Below, piece after piece: positions 34,134-43,153 of a DNA stretch of 64,000 nucleotides (position 1 is its first letter; every line of letters begins with the position of its first letter). The position numbers and the translations under genes are program-made. Below the pieces are notes generated by a model. That model saw only the letters and a program-made list of their open reading frames with translations. It made no database searches and was not told the origin of the DNA. This DNA comes from Adiantum capillus-veneris (taxonomy: Eukaryota > Streptophyta > Polypodiopsida > Polypodiales > Pteridaceae), in contig CM043971.1 in the NCBI GenBank assembly GCA_014529385.2, positions 89,791,840 to 89,855,839 on the forward strand, given 5' to 3'.

Positions 34134-34862
34134 CTATTGATCATTCCCAAAACCAATAGAAACTCCGCTGTCTCATGGGGTTGAAAATCAACTAGAACGC
34201 ACTCCACCTTTGGTGCCTTCTCAATTAGGATGTCATTCTCGTTCATCCACCGCATCCATGCCTCCAATCTGTGATTACCATCCCAAACCACAAAGTACCT
34301 CTCGACCATATGACTAAGCTTGGGGATTTGACGAAGCTTCTCATCCAAATCATATGACATTGCAAGATCCCTCGAAGGGTGACCACGACAAGAAAATTTC
34401 TTGTGATTCTCCCCACGAATCTGTTCACTAACAATAAATCTTGCCATGGTTGGTTGGTAGCTTTTGTTTGCAATGAAGAGTTGCAAATCCACCACATGGT
34501 CATCATGCGTGCGGATGGCAGGGTTTGAGAGAAGTCGACATAGAGGTAAGCGTGGAAGTTTGCCACTGTATGGACTCTATGAGAATCCACCCAACCCAAT
34601 GAAATGTGCTTGTCGACCACATTCCAAACGCTTCATCTGTTACATCTTCAATTGTGGTAGTTGTTTTCACACGATGACTGGGTCCGCCACTTGATAGTGT
34701 TGTTCCATCCACTCCAGTTACGATGGACACAATGCGATCTAAATAACTCAAGGCTTGAGATTGTTCGGTATCTTGAGTGCATCATGGAGGGACTTCTTGT
34801 GACGTAGTAACATCAACCTCATCCACGGCATTAGTATTTTTGGATTGATTTCTTGTTCTCAT
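34134..34862 (-). pseudogene. exon 1 of the ParB/methyltransferase gene: ParB/Srx-like domain
   Basis: The start chosen is ATG at 34860-34862 (MRTRNQSKNTNAVDEVD). A TGA at 34782-34784 sits where CGA would be one transition away. The frame is open again to about 34620 (SYLDRIVSIVTGVDGTTLSS). It then shifts twice, giving ISLGWVDSHRVHTVANFHAY and then DLQLFIANKSYQPTMARFIV. The last 360 bp are open and contain EKLRQIPKLSHMVERYFVV and WDGNHRLEAWMRWMNEND. The D-G-N-H-R core and the following helix match the phosphate-binding/catalytic core of ParB-N/sulfiredoxin-like folds. The exon ends at an AATAG|GTAAGC donor. Confidence 0.7.
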
Positions 34863-35024
34863 ACTTGAGCTAAAGAATTAAAGAAGATAGATATAAGTAC
34901 GATTTATGAGAAATTGTAGATAAGAGTTTGAGAAAGATAAGTGAGCAAAAGAAGACTTGACGAGAGATCTGTGCAATAGAAGAAAATAGAGATGAAGAAA
35001 GTGAAAAGAGAAAGTCAATGCTCT

Positions 35025-35034
35025 TTATAAAGCT
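35025..35034 (-). promoter_or_regulatory. putative TATA box of the ParB/methyltransferase gene
   Basis: CTTTATAAAG lies about 165 bp upstream of the ATG at 34862 on the minus strand, at the edge of the central repeat region. No other good TATA-like word lies nearer. Its use is inferred. Confidence 0.4.
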
Positions 35035-35082
35035 TTCAATTTTATTTATTAATTTCAGTTTTTTTATTTAATTAATTTGTCC

Positions 35083-35226
35083 ACGTATGTGTGTGTAAGA
35101 GAGGTGGGTGAAGGTGTGTGTGTGTGTGCGTGCACGCGTGAGTGTGTGTGTGTTGTCCTGTGTGTGCGTATCTGCATGTATATACGTGTGTGTGTGTGTG
35201 CATATCCGTGGACATGTGCATGTGTG

Positions 35227-35271
<45 letters not shown>

Positions 35272-35475
35272 ACTGGCGAGTGTGCACACACACGTGTTGC
35301 ACGCAGGCACGCGTGTGTGTGTACACACACACGCGCGTCTACATTTGTATGTGTTTTCGTGTGTGTGTGCACACACAGGCGCTTGCGTGGGCGCGTGTGT
35401 GTGTGTTCACACACACACACATGCTTTTTTGCAATGTGTGTGTGTGTGTGGACACACACACACACGTGGCAGTCC
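35083..35475. repeat. CA/TG-rich alternating purine-pyrimidine tract
   Basis: About 390 bp of interrupted TG and CA runs, including a switch from (TG)n to (CA)n near 35228-35268, with CGCG and ACGCGTG words. It can form Z-DNA or cruciforms. All ORFs drawn through it on both strands (Cys-Val or Thr-His repeats) are artefacts. Confidence 0.95.
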
Positions 35476-35525
35476 ATGTGGCCACGCAGTGGCTACGCAG
35501 GCTGCCTCGTGGCCACGTAGACTTG

Positions 35526-35803
35526 CCACGTGTATCATCGACAGTCGACGGTACATGTGGCGTGCCATGTGTCCAAGCACACTGCCATGTAAGCAGCGCG
35601 TAGGCCACGTGGCCTGCCACATGTATTGCCGCTGGTCGACAATACACGTGGCACGCCATGTGGCACCACGTGGCGTGCCACGTGTACTTTTGACCAGCGG
35701 AAATACACGTGACATGCCACGTGGCCTACGTACTGCCTCCGTGGCACTACGCTAAGCCATGTGGCACATCACGTGTACCGTCGGCTAACGATGGTACACG
35801 TGG
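35526..35803. promoter_or_regulatory. four 35-bp CACGTG-arm palindromes in the divergent central region
   Basis: Four imperfect palindromes of equal length lie at 35526-35560, 35617-35651, 35678-35712 and 35769-35803. Each begins with YCACRTGTA and ends with TACAYGTG. The fourth has 14-bp arms (CACGTGTACCGTCG and CGATGGTACACGTG) around a 5-nt loop with one mismatch. Starts are spaced 91, 61 and 91 bp. Further CACGTGG and GCCACGTG words lie between them. CACGTG is the plant G-box. The regular layout between two divergent genes suggests regulatory or protein-assembly sites. Confidence 0.75.
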
Positions 35804-35879
35804 CAAGTCCACGTGGCCACACGGCGGCTTGCGTGTCCACGTGGATTGCCACGCGGCCTGCGTGGCCCTGCGTGTCCAT

Positions 35880-36300
35880 GTGGATTGCCACGCGTGCGAG
35901 TGTGTGTGTGTGTGGACTGCCGCTGGCCACGCGTTGGCTAGGGGCGGACATATGCCCCTGCATGGGGGCATGTGGCTGCCCATGGCCAATGCGCTGGCCA
36001 GGGGCTCATGGCCGCCCATGCTGGCCATGGGCGCCCATGGCCAACGCCCCGCCCCCTCGCCTCCTCCCTCGCGTCCCCTGCCTCCGCCCCGTGCCCTGGT
36101 AGCGCCCCTCCCCCCCCCCCCCCGACCCCGGCCTCCGTCGCAAGTAGAGGCCTTGCCCACAAACCCCACCACGCCCCGCCCCCCCTTACCCCGCCTCCAC
36201 CCCCAGTAGCGCTAACGCACACGTCTCCCCCCTTCCTCGCCGCCCGCATGGTGGGGGAGGGGGCGGGGTGTACTATCGCCTAAACGTCCCCGTTACCCGC
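35880..36300. other. GC-rich part of the MULE central region
   Basis: A strongly C-rich plus strand with GGCCATGGGC-type words near 35940-36045 and a poly-C run at 36106-36123. No gene is called; the Pro/Arg/Ala-rich frames on both strands follow from the composition. Confidence 0.7.
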
Positions 36301-36541
36301 CTCCCCAACCCTTGGACTTTGACTTACAGCTTCTTGCCCCCCTCTTGTTAGCACACCCAATTACTGACACATCTCCCTTACACATAAACATTGATTTTTT
36401 TAAAAAATAATTAAATTCACGTGTCACACAGTCACAAACAAATATTTTTTATTAAATATTTTGTATTTTTTACATTAATTTTTTAAAATAATAAAATAAT
36501 ATTAATTTTAAATTTATAACGGCTATATTATTAGACGTGAG

Positions 36542-36549
36542 TATATAAA
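36542..36549 (+). promoter_or_regulatory. putative TATA box of the transposase gene
   Basis: TATATAAA lies 58 bp before the ATG at 36607, in an AT-rich 250-bp stretch that follows the GC-rich region. The position suits a short 5' leader. Confidence 0.5.
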
Positions 36550-36606
36550 CAATTTGTTAATTTATACAATGTGATATTGTGCTTAATTATTGTTTAGCAT
36601 ATTATT

Positions 36607-39600
36607 ATGGCTTGCTCTTTAATTTTACTGGGTAAAGAGTTTTTTTATCCTTTTTACAATGGTAAATTTATAATATTTGAATCATTTCTTTTAGAATTAG
36701 TTTCTCCAATCCAATTTACAACTTTAGATGCAGTCATCAAAGTTGGTGATATTGAAATGAATTTGCCTCTTGAGAGGATGCTCAACAATTTGGGTGAATT
36801 CATCTATGTTTTGGATGAACAACTTTTACGTAATTACAAAGTCAACGTATCCCATCAAACACAATATGCAGGCTCACCTAGCACGACTCCCATTGCCATT
36901 ATGAATAGTCCGTCAAAGGTGCAATTCAGTCAAAAGGAGTTAATAGATCTATGTACCCCCCCTCGAGTTTTGCTCTCAAATAGCTTCAAAAGGAGTACAA
37001 GACAAAAACTCTTACAGGCCGAAAAGAAGGGCACATTGACAAAGATTTTAATGCAAATACAACAAGTGGAAGAAGTTACAGACATTCCAAGGTCTTACAA
37101 TGGTGATCTTATTCTAGAATTTCCACCTGCCATAGGAAAGTTGCACATTATGGATGCAATGGAGCATAAGTATGATCCTCATCTGTGGTCGAAGCCACAA
37201 ACGTCCAATATTGTTTTTCCAGGTGTAGTGCGTCTTAGTCATTGCATAGGATCTCTCAAGTGCATGAATGAACAATGTGTCCGCTTGGTTAATTATCATA
37301 TTCCCAATACACGTCATTTCAACGGGTACATACAAAAAGAAATTGCACCCGGACAATATTGTAAGATTGGAGATAAGAGCCTTACACGATGTGCGTAGCG
37401 GCACATCCAAAACACTAACGGACAACACCAAGGTGATGGTGCAAAGGATTTTGACTGTTGACCCACACGCAGAAGCCAGGAAAGTTCAAATGTGTTTGGC
37501 AAAAGAAGTTATAAGTACAACACTTCTTTGCAACAACACCAATGAAGGAATTTTAGGAGAGCAACAACTATTTGCAATCGCTGAGAGTTGGCGCCATTAG
37601 TGCAAGATAATTGGTATGAGCATTTTCTAGATTCTTATTTCAATGTAAAACTCTATGCTAAATTATTTTTTATCTAAACACTTTTAACATTGTTAGGTTT
37701 TGAAGGTCAGTATCTATTTTACGTAGAGGGGTTGACAAAGAATCTTTCGGCATTGATGAACTCCTAAAGCTGAAGCGAGAATGCACATATGAATTTTTTC
37801 ATGGAAGCCAGTTTCCTGGTCAAGGTACGAAGGGGGAGAAATGTTATGTCTTCAAAATGTCCACAATTGGTCTAGCATCCGGTGTGGACCTGGTGAACCA
37901 AATGAGACAAGATTGGGATGGCGATCTTCGACGTGCGTGGATCCAGTTTGATCACACCAGACTTGTTAAAAAATGGGTGACTATGGCCTGTCATGTTTAT
38001 GAGCCAAGGTACATGGCGCACCTTAACAACTTTGTGGCTTGCCTTTGACTCTCTCTAAGACAATTTGTTTGCAGCATGCAGGACCTTTTGACTATTGCAA
38101 CTTGTGAAATGAAACAGAAAGACATGGAAACACAATGTTTGTTTTGGGAGTGCCTGAATGATGTAATGATATCGTGTGGGTGTGACAAAGCTAATTTCTT
38201 TGGCTTCATGGAAGATGAAGCTCAAGAAAATTGGAATGCAGTTCGAACTGTTTTTAATGGTGGTGACAAGACCAATACAATGAGCGGTCGAGAGAGTTCT
38301 TGTCTTTTCCATTTGAAGCAAAGCTTGAATCAACACACAATGAAGTATGTGGTGCAAGCTTCTCAACACACACACAAAGAAATGTGTGAGAAGTGGAGGC
38401 AAGAACCAACAAAAGAGGCTGCAATAGCAGAGGCTCGTCTGATACGCCAATGGTGGCGTAACGGTCATTGCATAGACCGTAACATTCCATACATGGATTC
38501 ACGGCTTAGTTGGTGGGAAATTTGTATTGCACATTGGGGTGGCAGTGTGACATGCGTAGAAAGTAGCTCTGATGGACCAAACACTCCACGCACTAACCTT
38601 GCTGAGAGCAAGCATGACAGTTGGCTAGCAGGGGAGGGTTTCTGTAAATGCATTTCATTATATGATGCATGTACAACCGATCTTGCAAATTCCATCTTAC
38701 AGAGCACAAAGGCAATTTCATACAACCATTGAAAACACATTGGGAAGGGTCCATCAATACAAAAGCTTGCGGAACGCCATGAAAAACGTCCCAGCCAAGT
38801 GATAAGAGCAGTGAATGCGGCTACTAAGGGCACTCCAATGTATAAACAACCAACTCCATTGACAAGAGATAAGAAGACATCAAGGCAAAAACGCAAGCCA
38901 AATGAGGTTATGATGCATCACATAGGCCTGAGTACAACTTGGTCACCAAAGATCGCAAGAAGTGTGGAAGACCACGTAAGATCAACTTTGTAGAGAGAAG
39001 TGATATCACAAACCCCAAAACAAAGTATAAGTTCTGGTGGGCAGTATGTAGTTGAGCACAAGGTCAATGAGGCAATGTGGGCTATACCCCGAACTCCACA
39101 AGGTAGTAGGGTCACATGTAGCAGCATGCCAAGAGGAGAATGAAGGTGTGGGTACAGTATTGCAGGTTCTAGCCTTGGTATACCGGCCCCATCTTTTGAA
39201 GGATATCGAAAACATCCAAATGGTGTGGTGCGTCAATGGTTTTGGTTTTGTCAGAATCATGTCTTGCATTGCCATATAGTAGACCAGAACATTGAGCCGC
39301 AGCCGCAGCATCCACCACACACTTGGCATGTGCATGTGGGCACCAACCTATCGTATACAGGCCCCATCTTTTGAAGGATATCAAAAACATCCAAATGGTG
39401 TGGTGCGTCAATGGTTTTGGTTCTATCCGGATCATGTCTTGCATTGCCATATAGTAGACTAGAACATTGAGCTGCAGCCTCAACATCCACCACACACTTG
39501 GCCTGTGCATGTGGGCACCAACCTATTGGAGGATGAGGCACAAATATTGCATGAAAGGGGGTATCAAGTGGAGCTCAACAAAGAAGGAATATCTAATGTA

Positions 39601-39996
39601 ATGCCGGTTGCTCCTGCACAAAATATGACCAACTCTCCTTTCAAGTCAAAAGATACAGCCACTCTTGAAGGCAGTGCAAGAGCCACAGTGTGAGATGGTG
39701 TGGGTGTACGGTATCGAACTTCCATTTTTGAGGATTCTGCTCGCAAGATCAGTTTAGCACTAGCCCTGAGAGCGAAGGTCGTAGAAGAGATATGTGCAAC
39801 AGATGGTGTTAATGAGGTCTTCAAAGTAGAGACCAAAAGTGAAGATGGTCATGTCGGGATGTACAAAGTTTGTATTTGCAACCAAACATTGTGCACATGT
39901 CCAGACTTCATGGAACGAGTGTCACAGCAAAAGCCATATCTTGCATGTAAACATTTGTATTTTATTTATCTGCGTGCTAGGGTTAAGCCAAAATGA
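36607..39996 (+). pseudogene. MULE-like transposase with SWIM zinc finger
   Basis: The reading begins at ATG 36607 with a 263-aa stretch containing Cys-rich elements (VRLSHCIGSLKCMNEQC, APGQYCKIGDK). After a frame break the frame continues to about 37600. An 83-nt AT-rich GT-AG intron (37614-37696) follows. The core reads GVDLVNQMRQDWDGDLRRAW, WVTMACHVYEPRYMAHL, DLLTIATCEMKQKDMETQ, then NFFGFMEDEAQENWNAV and SSCLFHLKQSLNQHT. These fit the RNase-H-like fold of MULE-class transposases, with acidic residues in the usual blocks. Later come TNLAESKHDSW and, at 39850-39975, a SWIM finger (VCICNQTLCTCPDF...LACKHLYFIYL). Lesions: frame breaks near 37390 and 38046, a TGA at 38730-38732, and a 175-bp tandem duplication. 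It acts in the nucleus on the element ends. Confidence 0.8.
39179..39528 (+). repeat. 175-bp tandem duplication inside the transposase gene
   Basis: Units 39179-39353 and 39354-39528 are about 93-95% identical by eye, from TATACMGGCCCCATCTTTTGAAGG to GGGCACCAACCTAT. In frame the unit encodes FEGYRKHPNGVVRQWFWF. Since 175 is not a multiple of three, the duplication shifts the frame ahead of the SWIM finger. Confidence 0.93.
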
Positions 39997-40320
39997 GAAC
40001 ATGTCTATCCATCAACCAATCCCCGCAGATGTTGATATCTTCAGGGCACTGAGCCGAAGCCAGACCTATCCAGGCATGGATACATAACATTTGTCAATTC
40101 TCACTTTTTCTTAGTATGCTTCACAAAATGGACAACTGTACTAGTTTCTAATTTTATCTTATGATGGCCACATTTTGGTACATTGATTTGCAGTTTTTTT
40201 CAGATTTGGAAAATGGTTGTTTATTTGTCAAATCGTGAATAAAGTAATATAATATTTGTACAATGTCTATAAATTACCATTGCTTGAATCTATTTTTGTG
40301 AAAGCTTCCAGTAGCTTCCG

Positions 40321-40683
40321 TTGCCTCCTTTATTACTTTTCATGATGATCGACTATCTTGAGAATAAAATCAAGTCTGCGTGGGATGCCATGGAAGCCAT
40401 TCCCAACAGAGAGGCGTTGTATGGAGCCGACTGGTTTAGGGAGGCTCTAAAGGCAACAATCAATGTGTATCGCCTCTATCATTGCCGCAAGGAACTCAAT
40501 ATGTGGAGCTTACTCAGCTTGGTCGAGAAGGGACAATTTGCTTTCTCTTGCTGGAAGAAGATTGGGCTCATAAAAAAGGAGGATGAGGAGGAAATGATGC
40601 AGAAGCTAGGGAACGTGGTGAATCTTCTTTTGCCACTCGAAGGCAGCACATCTACTCCTAACATCGGGCCTTCCGGAAGATGA
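40321..40683 (+). CDS. small ORF at the right end of the MULE-like transposon
   Basis: An unbroken 120-aa frame lies about 325 bp after the transposase stop and 260 bp before the element end, on the same strand. It is mostly helical (WDAMEAIPNREALYGADWF, REALKATINVYRLYHCRKEL, EEEMMQKLGNVVNLLLPLEG) with no signal peptide or membrane span. I do not recognise a family. It could be a third gene of the transposon or a last exon of the transposase; no clear acceptor-donor pair decided this. Confidence 0.5.
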   Translation: MPPLLLFMMIDYLENKIKSAWDAMEAIPNREALYGADWFREALKATINVYRLYHCRKELNMWSLLSLVEKGQFAFSCWKKIGLIKKEDEEEMMQKLGNVVNLLLPLEGSTSTPNIGPSGR

Positions 40684-40867
40684 ACGCTTCTTGCCTATGT
40701 AATGCAGTGCAATAAAATGTAACTTTCTATTATTAATGGATGTTATTGTTTTCAGCACCCTAAACCCTAAATATTTGTCTATGTCTCAACCTCCCTAATA
40801 CCTCTGTGTGTGTGTGTGTGAGAGAGATAGAGATACAAAAAAAGTGAAAGAGTCGACAGGAAGGAAG

Positions 40868-40944
40868 GGAGAATCTTTTTTGGAATCTTCTCACTTGATT
40901 CCTAAAAAGTGCTCACCAAAAATTGCTCTCTTGGAAATATCCCC
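40868..40944 (-). repeat. right terminal inverted repeat of the MULE-like transposon
   Basis: Read inward on the minus strand it begins GGGGATATTTCCAAGAGAGC, then AATTTTTGGTGAGCACTTTT and AGGAATCAAGTGAGAAGATT, and pairs with 30279-30360. It is directly followed outward by the target duplication CCAAGTAGA. The LINE RT frame runs by chance a few codons into it. Confidence 0.8.
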
Positions 40945-40953
40945 CCAAGTAGA
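40945..40953. repeat. right 9-bp target duplication of the MULE-like transposon
   Basis: CCAAGTAGA is identical to 30270-30278. Confidence 0.88.
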
Positions 40954-41545
40954 CTTCTCGATGCTACCACCCCACACCTCCACTCCATAAAGAAGCATCG
41001 GTGTCACCAATGTGTCAAAGAGGTACTTTTTGAGAGCCCAACACTTGATCTCTCCAGCATTGCACATATTCTCAAATGCATAATAAACCCTCTTTCCGGT
41101 TTCCAAGCAACGCATTGCGCAATCCTTCCATCTATGATTGGATGGAACCTCAAGGCCAAGGTACTTGAAGATATCTACCACTTCAAGTTGCTCATTGTTG
41201 TATAAAATGCATGGATTTTCATCATTGAGGGTCTTTACAAGCATAACCTTGGTTTTGGATCCATTCACGATCAGTCCGCTATGTAGACAAAAGCATTCCA
41301 AGACTCTCATACGCTTTTGTGCATCATCTAAGGTATGTGCCAACAACACTACATCATTGGCATAAAGCAAAAGCATGATCACCGTATTTCCGATCTTAAC
41401 CTCTTCTATGCCTTCTTGTTGCATAAAATCAAGAACCATGCATTCCAATTCATCAATGAGTAGCCCAAAGAGGATTGGCGGAAGTGGGAATCCTTGTTTG
41501 ACACCAATGGTGCTTGCAAATAATTCTGAAATTTTATTTCCCATA
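40945..41545 (-). pseudogene. LINE reverse transcriptase, C-terminal two thirds
   Basis: The motifs are GVKQGFPLPPILFGLLIDEL (the RT 'QG.P.SP.LF' box), IMLLLYANDVVLLAHT (the YADD box, here YAND), GLIVNGSKTKVMLV, VDIFKYLGLEVPSNHRW and MLLYGVEVWGG. The Asp-to-Asn change in the catalytic box should kill activity. The right edge is cut sharply at 41545 by the LTR of Copia-A copy 1, within the RT finger region. The left edge is cut by the MULE-like transposon at Ser-Thr-Trp. Confidence 0.92.
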
Positions 41546-41733
41546 TGTTGGGGTATAGGCGTCTGTGCCTTGCCCGGCCGCCCAGAGTCTGGGCGCCCAC
41601 TGACTTGTATACCTTATACATAGCATAAGTGTATAGGGGGCTGCTCACTCTTTGAGTCTCCCCACCCACATTGAGTGTGTGTCTCCTTCTCTCTCTCTCA
41701 CTCTCCGTCTGTGGTGCTCCCCGATCCCCTTCA
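41546..41733 (+). repeat. Copia-A copy 1 5' LTR and primer-binding site
   Basis: This 188-bp LTR begins TGTTGGGGTATAGG and ends CCCCTTCA. It matches the reverse complement of 61183-61372. The sequence just after it contains the initiator-Met tRNA primer site TGGTATCAGAGC. It includes an inner near-palindrome around CCCAGAGTCTGGGCGCCC. Confidence 0.92.
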
Positions 41734-41747
41734 ATTGGTATCAGAGC

Positions 41748-43153
41748 TATGGTGACCGCGGAGAGCACGACGGCTTTGAGAGCTTCGAGACGATAGCTCG
41801 CTCGCTCTCGACGATGGAGTTCGATCGCGGAGTTTCACGGAGAGTGATTTTATCTTGAGGAGCATTGTATTTGGAGCTTAGGAGCTTGGTGTGGTCAAGC
41901 TTGGTCGAGGAGGCGGTTGCGGCTTCCTTGGTGAGAGGAGCTTTTGAGCTCAGTGGAGCTCGTTAGAGAAGTGCTCGACGGAGGAGAGCTTGACATTCGA
42001 GTGCTTGGATGCTGTTGTGGCAGAGATCTTGTGTTGGAGCTTGCATTGAGAGGACATTGCATCACGCAGAGTGGAGCAGGAGCAGGTTCAAGACTGTGTG
42101 CAACTCGTTTTTGCCATTTTCGGGCTCTAAAACGCAGTTTTTTGCGTAGCTCCGTCATACAGAGTCGGATCTACATGATCCAGGAGTCTAGGTCAGAGTT
42201 TTGGCACGCTCTGGACGCGATGGTGATGTCTATTTGCTGAAATTATGCTTTGAATTACAGCAGGTACATTAACAGGTTTATTTGTGCACTTTCGGGTCCC
42301 AAAAACACTGTTTTTGGTATATCTCACACACACGGAGTATTTTCTGCAGCAACCAGCAAATTCATAGGTATACACAGGTTTTTGGATATGCATTTGTCCA
42401 GAGAGCCACTCATGCGAGAGTGAGCTATGTTTCCATGGTCTTGGCGGTTTATGTATGCCATATATGGATTTGTGTATTTGTTTATGGCTGAGATTATTTG
42501 AGATTTGGCTCAATTTATAGAAGAAACTCTGTTTTTATCCAGGTTCTCGCCATAGCTTCTATGAATCCGTAGGTTTCTCTTTGACAGTTTAGTGGTTGAG
42601 TTTACTCCCACTTTGACAAGTGATTTTCAGTCATCATTTGGTTGGAGTTTGGAGTCACTTGTGTGCCGTATTTCGCATTGCGCATAGCGACAGATCTTGC
42701 AAGGTTTTGCGAAATGTTGCTATAGTTATCTGGCAGACATTTGGTCATCGATTGAAAGGTATTTTGGCAGCAATCATCACTCACATGTATGTCATTTGAG
42801 GTGCCCTTGAGTGGTACTCCGGCAAGAGCGGGTATGCTCATATGTATGACTTTGTGAGGTGATTCCGGTCGAGTTTATTCCCGGATTGGCCATTGTGGCA
42901 TATATTATTGTCTCTTTGAGGTTTACTGTTGAGATTTTGCTCCAGTTACAAAGGAGACTCTGTCAAAATTTTGTCAGATATTTATGCGGATTCGAGTCAT
43001 ATTGGCTTGTGATTTTGTCAAGGTTTTGCACGGTTATTGGTGCAACTTTGCATCACATTTAACAGCCATATTTGCAGACTTTTGTTGATGCGATTCGAGC
43101 CAGTTTAGGGCTGATTTGGTTGACATTTTCTACTCATTGTTGGTTGCTCTTTT
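41748..43153 (+). other. Copia-A leader without clear coding content
   Basis: About 1.4 kb of low-complexity, TTT/GAG-rich sequence lies between the primer site and the gag ATG. Several short ORFs exist but none carries a motif. Confidence 0.5.

Larger units (their letters stand above)
30576..34862 (-). pseudogene. multi-exon ParB/Srx-like plus DNA methyltransferase gene of the MULE-like transposon
   Basis: About eleven exons on the minus strand, joined by GT-AG introns of about 50-90 nt: 34862-34134, 34055-33851, 33761-33473, 33420-33261, 33187-32961, 32870-32671, 32591-32206, 32175-32045, 31968-31616, 31533-31307 and 31221-30576. At most junctions the reading phase is kept (for example AG|G, AG|A, G|CG). 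Exon 1 has a ParB/sulfiredoxin-like motif, VVWDGNHRLEAWMRW. The last exons have a beta-class N4/N6 methyltransferase layout: LLATEFLLVDGMVV, GKPYRRGVERSLVFA and, at the end, DAVLDYFAGVGTLAAQ with CISCEKD. A clear DPPY/DPPW box is not seen; VPLWNQWD is a possible remnant. The middle has a Lys/Ser-rich nuclear-type linker (KKPNKKKQASKK, KRKKRAVVSSDSESE). Lesions include TGA at 34782-34784 and several 1-nt frame breaks. Confidence 0.75.
30279..40944 (+). mobile_element. MULE-like DNA transposon carrying a SWIM transposase and a ParB/methyltransferase gene
   Basis: This 10,666-bp element is bounded by 9-bp target duplications CCAAGTAGA and by related inverted ends. The left end (30284-30360) and the reverse complement of the right end (40868-40926) share GCAATTTTTGG and GAGCRCTTTTTASGAATC..G.GAG..GATTCC-AAAA. 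The left end has a small internal duplication and the right end has 14 extra bases near its terminus. Inside are a rightward transposase gene (36607-about 39996), a small rightward ORF (40321-40683) and a leftward multi-exon ParB/methyltransferase gene (34862-30576). The two main genes diverge from a repeat-rich central region. It is inserted in a LINE. Stops and frame breaks show this copy is decayed. Confidence 0.85.

Noticed and set aside
35064-35755. Overlapping ORFs of 86-215 aa on both strands with Cys-Val or Thr-His repeats
   Set aside because: They are translations of the CA/TG tract and the CACGTG palindrome region, open in several frames at once, with no domain.
35526-35803. CRISPR-like array (regular palindromic units)
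   Set aside because: Only four imperfect palindromes, no constant repeat with unique equal spacers, eukaryotic context and no cas genes.
35747-36283. Gly/Arg- and Pro/Ala-rich ORFs in the GC-rich region
   Set aside because: Open only because of the composition; both strands and several frames are open together.
40868-40926. Continuation of the LINE reading frame (IFGEHFLGIK) into the right end of the transposon
   Set aside because: It looks LINE-like, but the 9-bp duplication and the exact in-frame continuation at 30278, together with pairing to the left inverted end, show that these codons lie in the transposon end and are coincidental.
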